From assembly GCA_012861695.1 (NCBI GenBank), contig JAAOOA010000002.1, positions 36,287,244 through 36,351,243 of the forward strand: DNA of 64,000 bases, written 5' to 3'. Source of the stretch: Trematomus loennbergii. Its lineage: Eukaryota; Chordata; Actinopteri; Perciformes; Nototheniidae. Shown one piece after another: positions 52,119-64,000 of the stretch (positions are counted from its first letter, which is position 1; each line of letters starts with the position of its first letter). A program made the translations under genes and the position numbers. The notes under the pieces are model-generated. The model searched no databases and was not told the origin of the DNA. It worked only from the letters and a program-made list of their open reading frames with translations.

Positions 52119-55100
52119 ATTAAAAAAGAAGTTAAGGTGCAGAGTGAGAAAAGTTGTTCAATAAATGCCAAGCATATATTGAAGTTATACAGAAAACAAA
52201 AGACATTGTTTTGGTTTTTCTTCTTAGATAACATGTAGTGCTGTTTCAGATTATTAACTCAAGTTATAACTTAGACTCACTATCTGTGTACTCTGTCACT
52301 GGCTGATAAGTTAGGCAAAGAAATAGAAATATTCCTTGTCTTATCATGACGCATTTTTATTTCAAATATCCTTTGTTTGTTCCTTTCTGTGCAATTTGTG
52401 AAAGACAGAGATGCCATAAACATTGCCTGTTGACAAGACAATACATTGTCAAATATCCTGTTGACAGCATACCGGTAAGACAAAATGGCACAAGACATGA
52501 TGGCCTTTTCTGACTTTGGCAAATGATGAGAGATGGAAAGATGGACTAAAACTTGATGAAAAAAATGCCAACCTGATGTATTTTTCATGGTTAAAAACAA
52601 CAGATTCAGTTTTGTACTGAGGATAAATTGCTTGAAAACTTTAGAGGAGCATATGTTGCTCATTTGGCAGTATAACCTTCAGAATTTGCTTTCCCTATGT
52701 TAATCCTTATCTGCATTAGTTTTCACAAGGTCCCTTCCACTTTCAATGAATGTTTCATGTTTTTATTTCCATGCATAACACTGTGATAGGATCTGCTGAG
52801 TTCAGAAGACCCTGTATTCAAAAAAAGTATGTTGCTGTGATGGTGGACAGATCTGCACTTTTACTTTGAGGTTATGTGCTGTCCACATCACAAGGTTGTG
52901 GTCTGTGCAATTTTCTGTGATGGCTATTTTGAAGAAATTTGACCATGGATTAGAGGGGAACCCATAGAATTTGGCTCCTTTCATTGTGCTGAAAGTCCAT
53001 GAAAGAAATAAACAGATGGAGTTCAAACAAGATTGAAGTTAAGTGTGTGAAATAAAGTATTTTCGGTCAGAAAAAGGCATTCACCCTAATAGCTACACAC
53101 ACTGTAATGAAATGAGATAAAGGATGTAATTAATGGTATGTCTATGGCTGTTCCCATAACTTTAAATGAAATCTAACGTATAGCATATGCATATCATTTC
53201 CTAACATACTCATTGCTGGATCGTTTTGTCTCACTCAAATTATAATATTCTGTAAGCCAGACCACAGTAAAAACACGTTACACCTTGCCGCTCTACCACA
53301 GTCTATCTGGGTCCAAACACAGAGGGTATGAGCTGCAGGCTTAAGTTAGCTATGTTTCTGAGGTGGACTGTAAAATATTTGATGGGGAAACCAGAGTGGG
53401 GCTCTGGGAGGTTGGGCATGTGCTTTAGCAGAAGTCTAATGTGGAGCTTTACTGAGACAAAACACTAACCAGAAGCACTAGTGGACCATTTCCTCCAGGT
53501 TGCTGTGCATGTGAGGAAATATGAGCTTTGGTTTATTGAATGTCACTTTTAAAGGAATGTGCTTCACACACTTGATGAATGAGAAGACCTGAGATCAGTT
53601 CTTCATCAAGCTAAAGAGTATTTCCATAGCACTGTATTAAAGCTCACTTTCATAAAGTGTGTCTGTCTGTGCACTGTGTGTTTGAAATAGACTTACTTTG
53701 TGTGATCCTTTCCAAAAGGATATGAGATATTAAGGTGGTTTTCATTGGGTTAAAACAAATTCTGGGGGCACTAGCTCTCTGTCATCTTCTGGTTAATCAT
53801 GATGTATAGGATATTTTATAGGTTTCTGTTTAGTGTTACCACTGCTTCCTGACTCCAGAAAATGCAACAATAAATCTTCCATGTAAAGAAAAATCTAAAT
53901 TCCTGCTGATACCCTAGCCTACCCTGGACCCTAAAATCAAGGCCCACAGACTCATTATAAATCAAACAATATGATATTCATAATGTAAAATTATCTGATG
54001 GATTGATAAAAGGCATTCTCCAGTCTACCATGGTGGTTTCTGGTGAGTTAGCACAGATGATGATGATCATGATGATGATAATGATGATGATAAATGAACA
54101 ATAAATACACAAGAGGCCAGTCAACGTACATTGATGTTGACTATTTAAAAATAAATATATTTTATTTTGCTTGCAAATACTTTTGAAAACAGGAAAAATC
54201 CTTTGATTGCGTACACCTGTTTAATTGCTCTGTAATCCAAATATCTAATCAGTCAAGTGGCAGCAACAAAATGCATTTGTAGACTTGCTGGAGACGAGTT
54301 TACAGCAAGCTTAAGAATAAAAAAAGTAGCAATTCTCTGGCGAAAATGCCTTGTGGATGGCAGAGTTCAGAGGAGTAAAGCCATACTGGTCTTCTTTCCA
54401 AGTGCCTGCAGGTGTGATCCTTCCAGATCTGCCATAGTAGGTCAAATCTCTCTGTGACGCCAGCCTGAAAAGTATTAAAAGTATTTTCTGTCTGAGCTAT
54501 GTAAAAACAGCAGATCTGTTTCCTCTGCTCTCACAGCTGTTCATTCATAGCTCTCTTTGAATTATAATCTCACACTCTCACCAGAAGACAAAAGAAAGCA
54601 ATGGTATTAAATTGCAATAACTGTATAAGGTTAAAAAAAAAAAAACCTGCAAAAAGGTGGGGCAAAGCATAATTCTGTGAGGACTGCTCTTCCTCGACAG
54701 TTAGTGCTGAGGTACCTTGAGGAAAACTGTTATTTTGCTCAGAAAGTCCCAGAGAAAGCAGTGCTCTGCTGACAAAGACCCAGTCTGCTGTGCAAATGCT
54801 CGTGTGGATTATGATGGCCAAAAAAACAGTATGACTAACCACAACAGTATTTTGTTTCTCGTGCCTTCTCTGACGACAAAGCCAGTAATTTGCCTGTGAG
54901 TCTTTTGTTTTTCTTGTACATATTGTATGTAGACGAGCCAAACCTATCCATCTACTCTCAGTAGTAATGCTGCTGCAAAACAGCTATGGGCTACGCAGCC
55001 TGTATTTATTGGCCCTTTTGTTTTTTGTACCTTTCATAATTCATGATTTTAATTTGGTCAAAGCTGAAAAACTACAACAAAAGGTTTTGAGGGCAAGTGG

Positions 55101-58100
55101 GGACAGTTCAGCACAAAATGGATCAAGATGAATGAAATATAATGAACAAAGGGAGAACATCGAATGGTGGTTTTCTTTTTGTTTCTTTAACCTCTACTCA
55201 GGCTAGAGGCATATACAGCAGTAACATTTAAAGTCTCTACAGGGTACAAGACTGAGATCACTAGGGCACAAGATGCTGAATAACCAACCTGACATTACTG
55301 TTTTTTATTCCTGTGACTTTTATTTCTCTTGTCCTTGTTATGCACAAAAACAAAAGCCTAATTAGATGGAGCAACTAGGGTTAAATAAACAGCTTCAGGC
55401 AATTACAAGTTTTAGAAAAATCAATAAAACTGGTATTTTCCCTCAAGCCATGCAGAAAAAGAGAGAAGTGCATGAAAATGAGAATATATTAAGCACGTCC
55501 GCAAAAGCATATCTCTTGCTTGAAAATGCAGCTGTAACGTGATTTGGAAATGTACCTTGGGCATCTCTGCTATCTACTATCTAAATTGATTCAGTTTTTC
55601 CAAACCCAAAAATGTGTATTCACAGCAAACATCAGAATATATATAAATATATAACATTATTTTTCCTTCAAATGTCATTGCTTCTGCAGAGGATCAGATG
55701 TGCCTCCGGCTCTTGCACAGTTAACGGCAGTCTGGCTTATAACAATGACACCCACTTCAGAAAAGCACAATCTTTTGGGCTGTCCTCTGTGAATGCTTTC
55801 TAATTGATACTCTATCAATCACACAGTCCTGCACGTCGTTCTCCTGCAGGATGACATTCCTCAGACATTGTAGGGAGTCTGAGCAATTCTGATGGAGATC
55901 ACTTTCTCTCTCCAGGAATGCATTCTGTTGTTCAGGAAAGGAATGCTCAGCATTGAGAGGGATGCCCTGGAATTCCCAAAACAATTAAATTGCTCAAGCA
56001 AACATTTCTTTGAGGAGAGAGAAAAAAAATCTAATCCCATTACTCCACACTCTACAATGCTGTCTCTTGAGAAAGTTTAGAAACTGGACTTGGTCCGTCA
56101 TTTTTTGAGCACACCATAGCAGTAAGCCTTGGCATTGAAGTGAACAATCACTTGCAGGGTCAGCATAGAGTAACCTGGGAAAATTCCTTCTTCTCTTCAG
56201 TAGAAAAGCCTCACAAAACTCTTTACTAAGCTCTGTAACGACTGCAAGACCTGACCAGACTGGTAATCAAAATCAACCTGTCTAACAAAGGAAGCATGGA
56301 AAAGCATCATACAGAGTGACAGTTTAAACTGAAATAATATCTAACCGTGGAAACAATTTCTCTCAGTTTTCGTTTTGTTCCACAGGAAACATAAATGATC
56401 CACACCCTCCTATCACCAATACATTATACTCCCATGTTATGTATAGCAAGGGAAGTCATCTATCACAATTTCACATTTTTTTCCTAACTTGTAAATCAAC
56501 AAACAGACAAAAGATTATCATTACAAAAATCAAATAAAGATTGGTAGCAAGGGGTCATTGACCCTGCTTGAGTTGACAGGAAATAAACTAAATTATGCAT
56601 GTCCATGTTAACCTCTTTAAATCATGTTAGTATGGGGAAGCAGATCTCATACACACAGTGCTTTCACAAACTAGAGATTGCCATGGTTATTCTGAGCAAA
56701 GCTTATAAAGTGATGTTCCAAACACACAGTTTCTTTCAAACGACATCAGCAGGATTTTAATTATGTGTTTATGCATTCAACAAAGAGTTTGCAGAGAATG
56801 TTGTTTTGCCAGTTATGCATTTGGGGGTTAGTCATCAGCACTCTAGACTGCCAGCTTTACCACAATTTGTCCAAGGGTCACATGATCCATATGGTCACGC
56901 TCATGAGCAAATATTTACATAACAAGAAACTGGACTGAATTAGAAATGGTAAACAGCTCCTTATGGAGATGCAAATACAAAACAGTCTTCTGAATGACGT
57001 GCATAAACCAGTTCAAAACATAGAATTTCAACTTTTTCCTATCCGTAACTCTTAATAAGAAAAACATTTTGTCAACAGGAGCGTGATGCTGTACAAAGAC
57101 TTTTTTTTTTACAGAATTACAGTTCAGGAAACAGGGTTGCCTCATTGCAGTTTTTTTAAGAATTTGTGGTTGTTCGCTTTGAGCGTGACTTCAAATGCAT
57201 ACTGGAATGATTCAACAAACTACCTTTGAAGGTTTCTTTGTACCCACATTTTTTTATTTGCCATGGTCGATTTTATTATTTTTGTAATGAAATTGGCTGT
57301 TTGTTATTCCTGCACCATTAAATATGAAACCTACATTGACTCAAAACTCTTGAGGTTCCATATACTTCAACAGCTAAATAATCATTCAGCTACAACCAAA
57401 AACCCCAAAGGGGATATAGGTTAAGATGTCAAGTGTATCTGGCCATTTGACTGAGGAAGTGTGCGCTGGAAATATGCATCGATGTGGACAATTAAGTAAA
57501 GGACATCCCTCGCCATCTCCCAAAGGGATGATGGAAAGCAACGGTAGCTATTTAAAATCTGTCCGCAAGGAGAAATATATCAATCCTCAGGGTGTTCCAG
57601 ACTCAGTCTAGCCTGGTTTTACTCTATGGTTTGCGACACTTACAGAAGTCTGCTCATCTTATGCCTGTTATTTATTAAGTCAGAAACATTCAAGTGTCGA
57701 CAGTTTATCCTGATGATAAAGTTTCATTTTGAGAGCAAAAAATACAGTGAAATATAAACATTAACTAAAAGATAAATTATGTACTTATTTGAAGAAGGCA
57801 AAAACAATGTTTTAATTGGTTCCCTCGTCCTCTTAAGTGATTAATATAAGTGTTTCATAAATACCATAATAACAAACAACTCTCTAGGGCTTTAATGTCT
57901 CTGCTGTGTTTCTCCTTGGGGCAAAGCCTTCAAAATAAAATGATTGATATTCTGGGTTGGATAGGTTCAGCTGCTAAATGTAGGAATTCTACCTCATATT
58001 TATACTGTGAGAATCTCAGGAATATAGCAACATCAAAGGGAAAATATCACACAGCTGTGGCCATGTACATCCATTTTCTGAAGTCTAGACAGCTGGTCAG

Positions 58101-59129
58101 TTTTGATCTATGAGTTTAAATCACCCAGTGGAAACGGCTATAGCATGCAACATGTCCTGTTGTGTAAAATAAGCCCATCTTGGGAAACATAATAAATGCT
58201 TGTCAGGAGTTTAGGAACAAAGCTAAATAGTCAAGTCATAGAAATCCATTGTGCACTTGAGAAGAGGGATGGGTTAAAAGGTGAGTGGGAGTAAATCGCA
58301 TATACAAATGGTCCATGGGAAGATCAGCATGTCATATTTCCCTTTTAGTCATGCACACATGTTTGAGACGAGAGCTGCTATGATACTGTCAAAGCCATGT
58401 GTGCGTTGGTTAGCACAAACACTGTAATCACAAGCACTGTATAAACCAGCTGCTGGGCCCACAACTAAAAATACACTGACAAGGTTTCACATCAGAAATT
58501 AAACATAAATATACTACTATAATCATTTTAATAGTGAAACAGATTATTTTATAACATCCGATATAATGAATAACCACATCCCGATTTTATCCTTTGATGA
58601 TTTGTTGAGGTTTTTTACCCAAATCCTCTTCCTGAAGCAGAGGGAGTCATTTGATTCTCTGACTCATAGGTTCAGGAACCTAGAGCCAACGCCTGAAGCC
58701 AAATAATTAACAACTGCAGAGGCTGTCGTGAGAGATATAGCAGTTGTAGGATCAAAGAAGGGTGGGAGAAGCTCAGGATGCAAGATGGCAGACAGCATAT
58801 GGCTTCTGCATGTCAGTAAGATATTAGACCAGTTACCAGTAGCGAGTCAAAATTCTTTCAAGATTGAAACCCTCCAAGAATATTTTTTTAATTCAACTAA
58901 ATCACAAGAAGCATAACTGGACACTCAACAAATGTTTAATTGAGTTTGAAGCTCAGTCTCTTCATAACTTGTCTGCACACTACTTCCCCCGCAGTTGAAC
59001 AGCATGAAAGTCACACAGGAGATTTTAAATTATTCATTGGTAAGAAAGTTAGTGAAGGTAGAGATAAAACATAGAAGAAATGGATCAGATAAAGCAGATT
59101 AGAATTGTAGGTGCACTTCTTTCTGACCC
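52119..59129. other. Non-coding stretch upstream of the dachsous exons
   Basis: AT-rich sequence with a GAT microsatellite (54056-54092). No exon, RNA gene or bounded mobile element could be supported on either strand. It is probably intergenic if the candidate promoter near 49.9 kb is correct. Confidence 0.5.
54056..54092. repeat. GAT trinucleotide microsatellite
   Basis: Imperfect run of GAT with single CAT and AAT interruptions, in the non-coding region upstream of the dachsous exons. Confidence 0.85.
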
Positions 59130-59132
59130 CTA

Positions 59133-59636
59133 GATTCCACCGCGTTATACGGCTCAAAATAGGATTCAAGTCGCGACGCGAGGCGTTGCATAGCTCCGGG
59201 CAGGAAGTGGACTGGTCAGAGCATCCGGCCCATCCCCAAAATAAACTAATTTTCAGACCCTATCCCTCCGTAGTCTTTCAAGTCGGAGGAGAAATGCCAG
59301 CCTTCTCCTCCGGTTTACAGGCACTGTGTAAATTATATATATATATATATATAGAATAATGATGATGATAAATGCATTTTTTTACCACTAACATACAGTA
59401 ACACATCTGTACAAGTACAATTATTATTAACTTTGTCTGTACAAAGTAGCCTGTCCAGGAAATATGCCCAAATCAACAAAAACTGCGAGCCGGCAGGCAA
59501 GACGATCCGCTTCTGAAATGCTTCTGAAATGCTTCTGAAACGCGCCCGGTAGGGTATGACGCCGGAGGCGGCCGGCCCAAAACCGCGGCGCAGCCGTGAC
59601 GCGACGCGACGCAGACGGACCTGGTGGAATAGGATC
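59133..59636. mobile_element. GC-rich Harbinger-like MITE with CTA flanks
   Basis: The left end reads GATTCCACC, the right end GGTGGAATAGGATC; they are inverted repeats with a five-base insertion in the right one. CTA flanks both sides (59130-59132, 59637-59639), which would suit the 3-bp target of PIF/Harbinger elements. The interior is CpG-rich near both ends (GTCGCGACGCG type strings), has a TA microsatellite in the middle (59334-59353), and three copies of GCTTCTGAAA-type units at about 59510-59540. Terminal repeats are short, so the classification is tentative. Confidence 0.5.
59333..59354. repeat. TA dinucleotide microsatellite
   Basis: About ten TA units inside the GC-rich MITE at 59133-59636. 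Confidence 0.9.
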
Positions 59637-59712
59637 CTACAATCCCCCCAAAAACCTCTGTTCTGTCCAGATATTTAAAAAACTATAAATAAATGACGTG
59701 ACATTTCTTCCC

Positions 59713-60712
59713 TTAAAAGGGGACCTATCATGCAAAATGCACTTTTGTACGTCTTTTATACATGAATATGTGTCCCCGGTGTTCCAGGGAACTCACCAAG
59801 TGTCAGAAAACACAACCCTCTCTATTTTCCTCCATACCCAAATCTCTAAAAACGGGGCTGCAACGGATCTGATAAAAACTGATCCAGATTTGAACATTTC
59901 ACTGACTTCAGGACGGTGGCGCTACGGCTATTGGGCCAACTCTCTACCTATCAGGGGAATGTGGGGTTGGGCCACGGCCGGCCATTGCCGCTCGAAAGCG
60001 CTGGAGACGCTGTAGTACATATGCCAGGCCTGTAAGTGGCGCTGTAGTCTGCCACAAAAGCAGCGAAGAAGACTTCCCGCGCATGGTTGCCATGGTTGCC
60101 CTTCTGTTTATTCTCCGCTGTGGCTCTTTTTCTCCCTCCCCGAGGCAAGCGTTTGCTCCTCCTGCTGCTTTAATTCAATGCAATCCCTCCCCGTCGAGGC
60201 AAGCACTGTAATTCTCTCCGGTTAGTCCACCAGCAGATGACAAACACCCCCTCTCCGCCTCTTCCAAGGAACGAGGGGACCGTGCAGCAGAGTTTCAGTT
60301 AGGTTTTCTTTCGCCGGTCAAGATGTCCGTTAAAGTTTAAATCTTCCGGACAAAATGAGAAAAGTGCCGGTCAAAGGTCTTCTTTGTTATTTATTGAACT
60401 TTAAAACAAATGAATAACGACTCTATATAATAATATAATAAAACACGGAGATCTCTTTTTCTCCCCCTCTTCTGACAGCCCAGCAGCTGATCAGAGCACG
60501 CTCCCCTCTCCTGCAGGGGGATGTGGTCAGCTGCAGCTCACAGAATCAGCCCCTGCAAAAACAGGGCTGGAAAGAGCAAATGGAGCGAAATGAGGCATGG
60601 CTAAAATGCAGGATCCGTTTAGTATCTTGAAAAAAAAACTATATTTATATACTTTATATAGGTATGGCCCTACAATATATTGTTCAAATATAGCATGATA
60701 GGTCCACTTTAA
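59713..60712. mobile_element. 1-kb TTAA-flanked non-autonomous DNA transposon
   Basis: Ends are inverted repeats: left TTAAAAGGGGACCTATCATG, right complement TTAAAGTGGACCTATCATG, with TTAA at both outer edges. The interior is mixed-composition sequence with no transposase frame. The terminal region resembles that of the 51630-52118 element, so this may be a longer family member. The superfamily is inferred from the TTAA target. Confidence 0.75.
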
Positions 60713-61172
60713 TCATTTACTCACGTTGAGGCTCCTGGTCAGGGTTGTGGAGGCAACATCCTCTTATAGATGTGATCTCTCCAGCTCAGTTTCCCTTCCT
60801 TTTCAGTCTACTCAGCTCTAGGCAAAACACCTGCCAGGAAAGAGAGACCCTCAAGGCTCCATACCAGGTGCTTGAAGGTGATACACCTCAGGCCCAGTGC
60901 GATATGTTGGCAAAGTCTGCTGTTAAAACAGAGACTGACTTAAACAGGTATTTCTGTCATTTTGAACTTTCAAAGCAAATGTAAAAAAAAGTTTTAAAAA
61001 AAGAAATGGGAGCTATCAATTATGTATAAAGAAAGGATATTTTATGATTAGTGACACTGAACATGATTCTCAAAGTAAAATGTTAATTAACATGGAAATA
61101 GGATAAATCTCAAAATGATTTTGAAGAAAACACTCTCTCACTCATTCAATATGTTTATGTGACCTCTGTTTC

Positions 61173-61696
61173 TGTCAGGTTGGGGAAAATAGGAGCCAAG
61201 TGCAGTTAAAAATACAAAAAGGTTTGGTAACAAAAGCAAGCTTTATTTTAAAAAAAAAAACGAAGACAGGAAAAACTAGAAACTAATTAACATAAACAAA
61301 ACTGGGGAGCACGACAGACAGGAACAAACTTACAGACGGGAACAGGCAGAAGACATGGAGACATGGACAAGCATAGACGAGCGTGGACGAGCATGGAACA
61401 TGGACATGAAATGACGGGCAGGTATCATAGACATTAAGAGACGACGATCAGACATGGAGCACAGGGGAAGACAAGACTAAATACACAGAAGGGTAATCAC
61501 AGGACAAGACACAGCTGGGCAGGGGAGGCAGAAACACAAGGGCAACAGGTGAACACAATCAGACAATCAGACACACAGGGAAGCTAAAGACAGGAAGGCA
61601 AACACAGGAAGCAGGACCAGACAAGACACAAGAAGAAGAACATTTCAAAAATAAAAAGGTGGAAAATGAAAACAACATAAATCCAAAACCATGACA
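61173..61696 (-). mobile_element. Probable solo LTR of an LTR retrotransposon
   Basis: A 524-bp unit bounded by short inverted repeats TGTCA and TGACA, the TG...CA rule for long terminal repeats. It is flanked by a 5-bp near-duplication, GTTTC at 61168-61172 and GTTTG at 61697-61701. On the minus strand a polyadenylation signal AATAAA (61242-61247) lies about 70 bp from the 3' edge and is followed by a T/G-rich stretch. No internal retroelement sequence is adjacent, hence solo. Internal short CATGGACA-like repeats give it a purine-rich plus strand. The lineage (for example Ty3/gypsy) is not determinable here. Confidence 0.55.
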
Positions 61697-62095
61697 GTTT
61701 GATCAAGAGGTTGATTAATTATTAAACATCATTCTCTCACAGTAGAGCCTCTGACAGATATATAAGTGAAGCAGCTCTAATATCACATCTGTTGAGTGTT
61801 GACTGATTTACAAGAAAACCCTTTTAAATCTCCCCATTTAGCTGCTCGTCAATTTTACCCGCAGTTGTTTTTGATTGTATGTAGCCTAACTTTTTTTCAA
61901 AAAATATTAAAGTCTCCCAGTCTGTGACTTTTCCTGAAAGTGTGTTATGTAGCACCCTCTGTTGTTAAAAATGGTCAATATGAAGTCAGATTGAAAAAAT
62001 CGCCCAAAAAATTGCCATTTATACCTATATCTGCCAGCGGGTAATATTTACCTGATAGAAAATGCAGCGTAAACCAACCTGGTCTCACCAGAATG

Positions 62096-62144
62096 CGTGA
62101 CTCCACCACGACTCCTTAACACCGCAGTGCGTGGTGGAGTCACG
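62096..62144. repeat. 15-bp perfect inverted repeat (stem-loop)
   Basis: CGTGACTCCACCACG (62096-62110) and CGTGGTGGAGTCACG (62130-62144) are exact reverse complements separated by 19 bases. The surrounding 62060-62260 sequence repeats related pieces such as CACCACG and CGTGGTG and looks like part of a dispersed element, but I could not define its ends. Confidence 0.8.
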
Positions 62145-62865
62145 AACTTTGCTACATTTACGTGTCTGCACCACGCAAACAACCCCAATGTAAAGTGAAT
62201 GAGGCTCCTTTGTCGTGGTGCACACACGCATTTCTACAACGTCCAGCAGTGAGCTTTTATTCTATAAAACGTTTTTAAAATCTACTTTATAGCTTGTAGT
62301 AACTCACAGGAGGCTTCTTTTATTTTATTTGTATTCATAATAATTTTTATTTTTCGTCAGAATGTATTATGGTGCATTATTTACCAATGTTTGTTCTCAA
62401 AAAACAGTGCATTGTGTGTAATACAACTGTGATTTTTATTAAATTAGTTAGTTTTTAAGGAAGGCCAGAGCTTCAGCTGTGTCAAATAGATTGTTCCCTT
62501 TAGTTAACGTTATTTAAAAGATAATTATATTCCTATTTGATCAAGTCCCCTTTATTGTATTACGGACCCAAAGAGCTGAGCGTCCATTCCCATTGGATAA
62601 CGGAGGATTTTACACCCGGAAGTAAGTATTCTCCTTTGATTTTATTTACAGTGATATCTGCACTACTCATCAACTCAAAAACACCAGATTATCCTTGTTA
62701 ATTACACAACATTGATTGGTTTAAATTGTGTACATGCTTTTGTATTTTCCCCTTTCGATTCGGAGAAACAAATATTTTTCGAGTGTGTGGATGGCAGAAG
62801 ACACTACACTACCCAGAATCCTCAGCTATGGGACTACACCATGTGCTTAGAACGTGTCCTACCTA

Positions 62866-62884
62866 CCCCCCCCCCCCCCCCCCC
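62866..62884. repeat. C homopolymer of 19 bases
   Basis: Uninterrupted C run where the LINE tail would be expected. Length in an assembly is likely unreliable. Confidence 0.85.
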
Positions 62885-63258
62885 TTAGGTCACAGGCTCC
62901 TCCAACAGTGCAACACAATAAAACAGATATACACAGAACAAATAGTGCAAGTAAATACAAAAAGAAAAATAGTAAAATAGTAAAAAGTGAAATAGTGCAA
63001 TAGAGTCTATATACAAGTGATTGGAATATGATATATTAGATAAATAATTTCTAAGTAGCAGCCAGATGAATGTTATGGATGTTGTTTCTAAGTTCAGGTG
63101 TTTAATAGTCTTATGGCCTGTGGGATGAAACTGTCCCTGAGTCTGGTGGTTTTAGTCCGGATGCTGCGGTACCGCCTGCCAGACGGCAGCAGACAGAACA
63201 GTTTGTGGCTGGGGTGATGGGGGTCTTTTATAATCCTGAGGGCTTTCTTTAAGGTTAA
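62885..63258 (-). mobile_element. 5'-truncated LINE, 3' end of ORF2 plus 3' UTR
   Basis: On the minus strand the frame ending at the TGA at 63094-63096 reads RIIKDPHHPSHKLFCLLPSG, then RRYRSIRTKTTRLRDSF and a short tail. This is the end of a non-LTR retrotransposon reverse-transcriptase ORF, a LPSGRRYR-type C-terminus common in fish LINEs. The 3' UTR follows, with repeated GCACTATTT-type strings. The unit then runs into a 19-base C tract (G on the minus strand) at 62866-62884 instead of the usual tail. The upstream part of the element is missing, as usual for 5'-truncated insertions. Confidence 0.75.
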
Positions 63259-63527
63259 CCTGGTATTTTTACTCCACTACATTTATTTTAGTTACTTTAC
63301 AGATTTGGATTAATGATGTGAAATATAAACAACCCTTAAATCAGACTTTAGTTACACCTGAGTAAAATTCAGTGAAATTCAGCCAACAATCAGGCGAGAT
63401 ATTTGGTAGTGGGTGCTTGAGAAGACTAAATATTTATCTGCAGATCCCTATAAAGCATATTCATTACTCGTTATTCTCTACTAATAGTTAATTAAAAACT
63501 GTATATAATGGCTATTTTGCACATCCC

Positions 63528-63720
63528 TTTCAAGATTTCAAGATTTTCTAAGGTTTATTGACATATCATATACACAACTACGGTGTAGTTATGCAATGAA
63601 TGAAAAACTTGGGTCACAGGTTCCTCAACAGTGCATTACAAGACATCTATCGATATCTGTGTACCTCCACCATTAAACATATTCTGCACATTTCTTATAC
63701 TATCTACATACATCTTATAA
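63528..63720 (-). mobile_element. Second copy of the LINE 3' tail
   Basis: The block around 63611-63635 (GGGTCACAGGTTCCTCAACA) matches the 3' UTR of the neighbouring LINE copy at about 62887-62905 (AGGTCACAGGCTCCTCCAAC), in the same orientation. This copy retains more of the tail, including tandem TTTCAAGAT units at 63528-63544, which are the 3' terminus on the minus strand. No coding part was recognised. The inner boundary is approximate. Confidence 0.6.
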
Positions 63721-64000
63721 GAGTATAATTAATATGTATAATATCAGTTAAAATAAGTGCTTCAACATAGTTAACATTGCAGGAAAGTTGATTGTCAAGT
63801 TCCAAAACAAACCATGCAATATATTAGACGTTAAGTACTTTGTCAGGCTTAATATCTGTAGATACCCCCAAAGCTTTTTTCTTATTTAAAAGAAGACCTT
63901 AACCTAAAGTATTCTTTAATGTTTAAATAAAGCCTTATTAGTTTGTCTGTTTTGCACATCCTCCTATCAGGCACTAAACTGTTTTATTGTAGAGATCACT

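Overview
The window is vertebrate genomic DNA, most likely from a ray-finned (teleost) fish. It is AT-rich and gene-poor, has spliceosomal exon boundaries, and carries non-autonomous DNA transposons (TTAA-flanked, hAT-like and Harbinger-like), a solo LTR and LINE 3' ends of kinds common in fish genomes. There is no prokaryotic organisation: no operons, ribosome binding sites, CRISPR arrays or phage genes.

Only one protein-coding exon can be supported. It lies on the minus strand at 41246-43045 and is the first coding exon (exactly 600 codons) of a dachsous-type giant cadherin, best matched to DCHS1. It carries a signal peptide, five complete extracellular cadherin repeats and the start of the sixth. 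An in-frame stop lies just upstream of the ATG, a splice acceptor lies 21 bases before the ATG, and a consensus donor follows codon 600 in phase 0. No further dachsous exon is recognisable down to position 1, so the following intron appears to be longer than 41 kb. A candidate non-coding first exon with a promoter-like region is proposed at about 49.5-50.0 kb on the same strand, about 6.5 kb upstream; this is inference.

Layout: 1-41245, long dachsous intron holding a 389-bp MITE with 41-bp perfect terminal repeats (8088-8476), a 935-bp internally deleted hAT relic with an 8-bp target duplication (15158-16092), and otherwise mostly unannotated AT-rich DNA with a few possible regulatory islands. 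41246-43066, coding exon. 43067-49517, proposed first intron, with two mobile elements (45811-46722 and 46879-47005). 49518-50000, candidate 5' exon and promoter. 50311-50571, diverged tandem duplication. 51630-52118, TTAA-flanked MITE. 59133-63720, dense repeat cluster (Harbinger-like MITE, 1-kb TTAA element related to the one at 51.6 kb, solo LTR, strong hairpin, two LINE 3' ends).

The dachsous protein is a planar-polarity and growth-control cadherin that binds Fat-type cadherins on neighbouring cells. The transposons are not functionally linked to it beyond sharing the locus. I did not find a convincing undescribed system. The most interesting points are the structure of the dachsous 5' end (very large intron, possible upstream ORFs), the TE-sparse block around the coding exon, and several well-delimited mobile elements.
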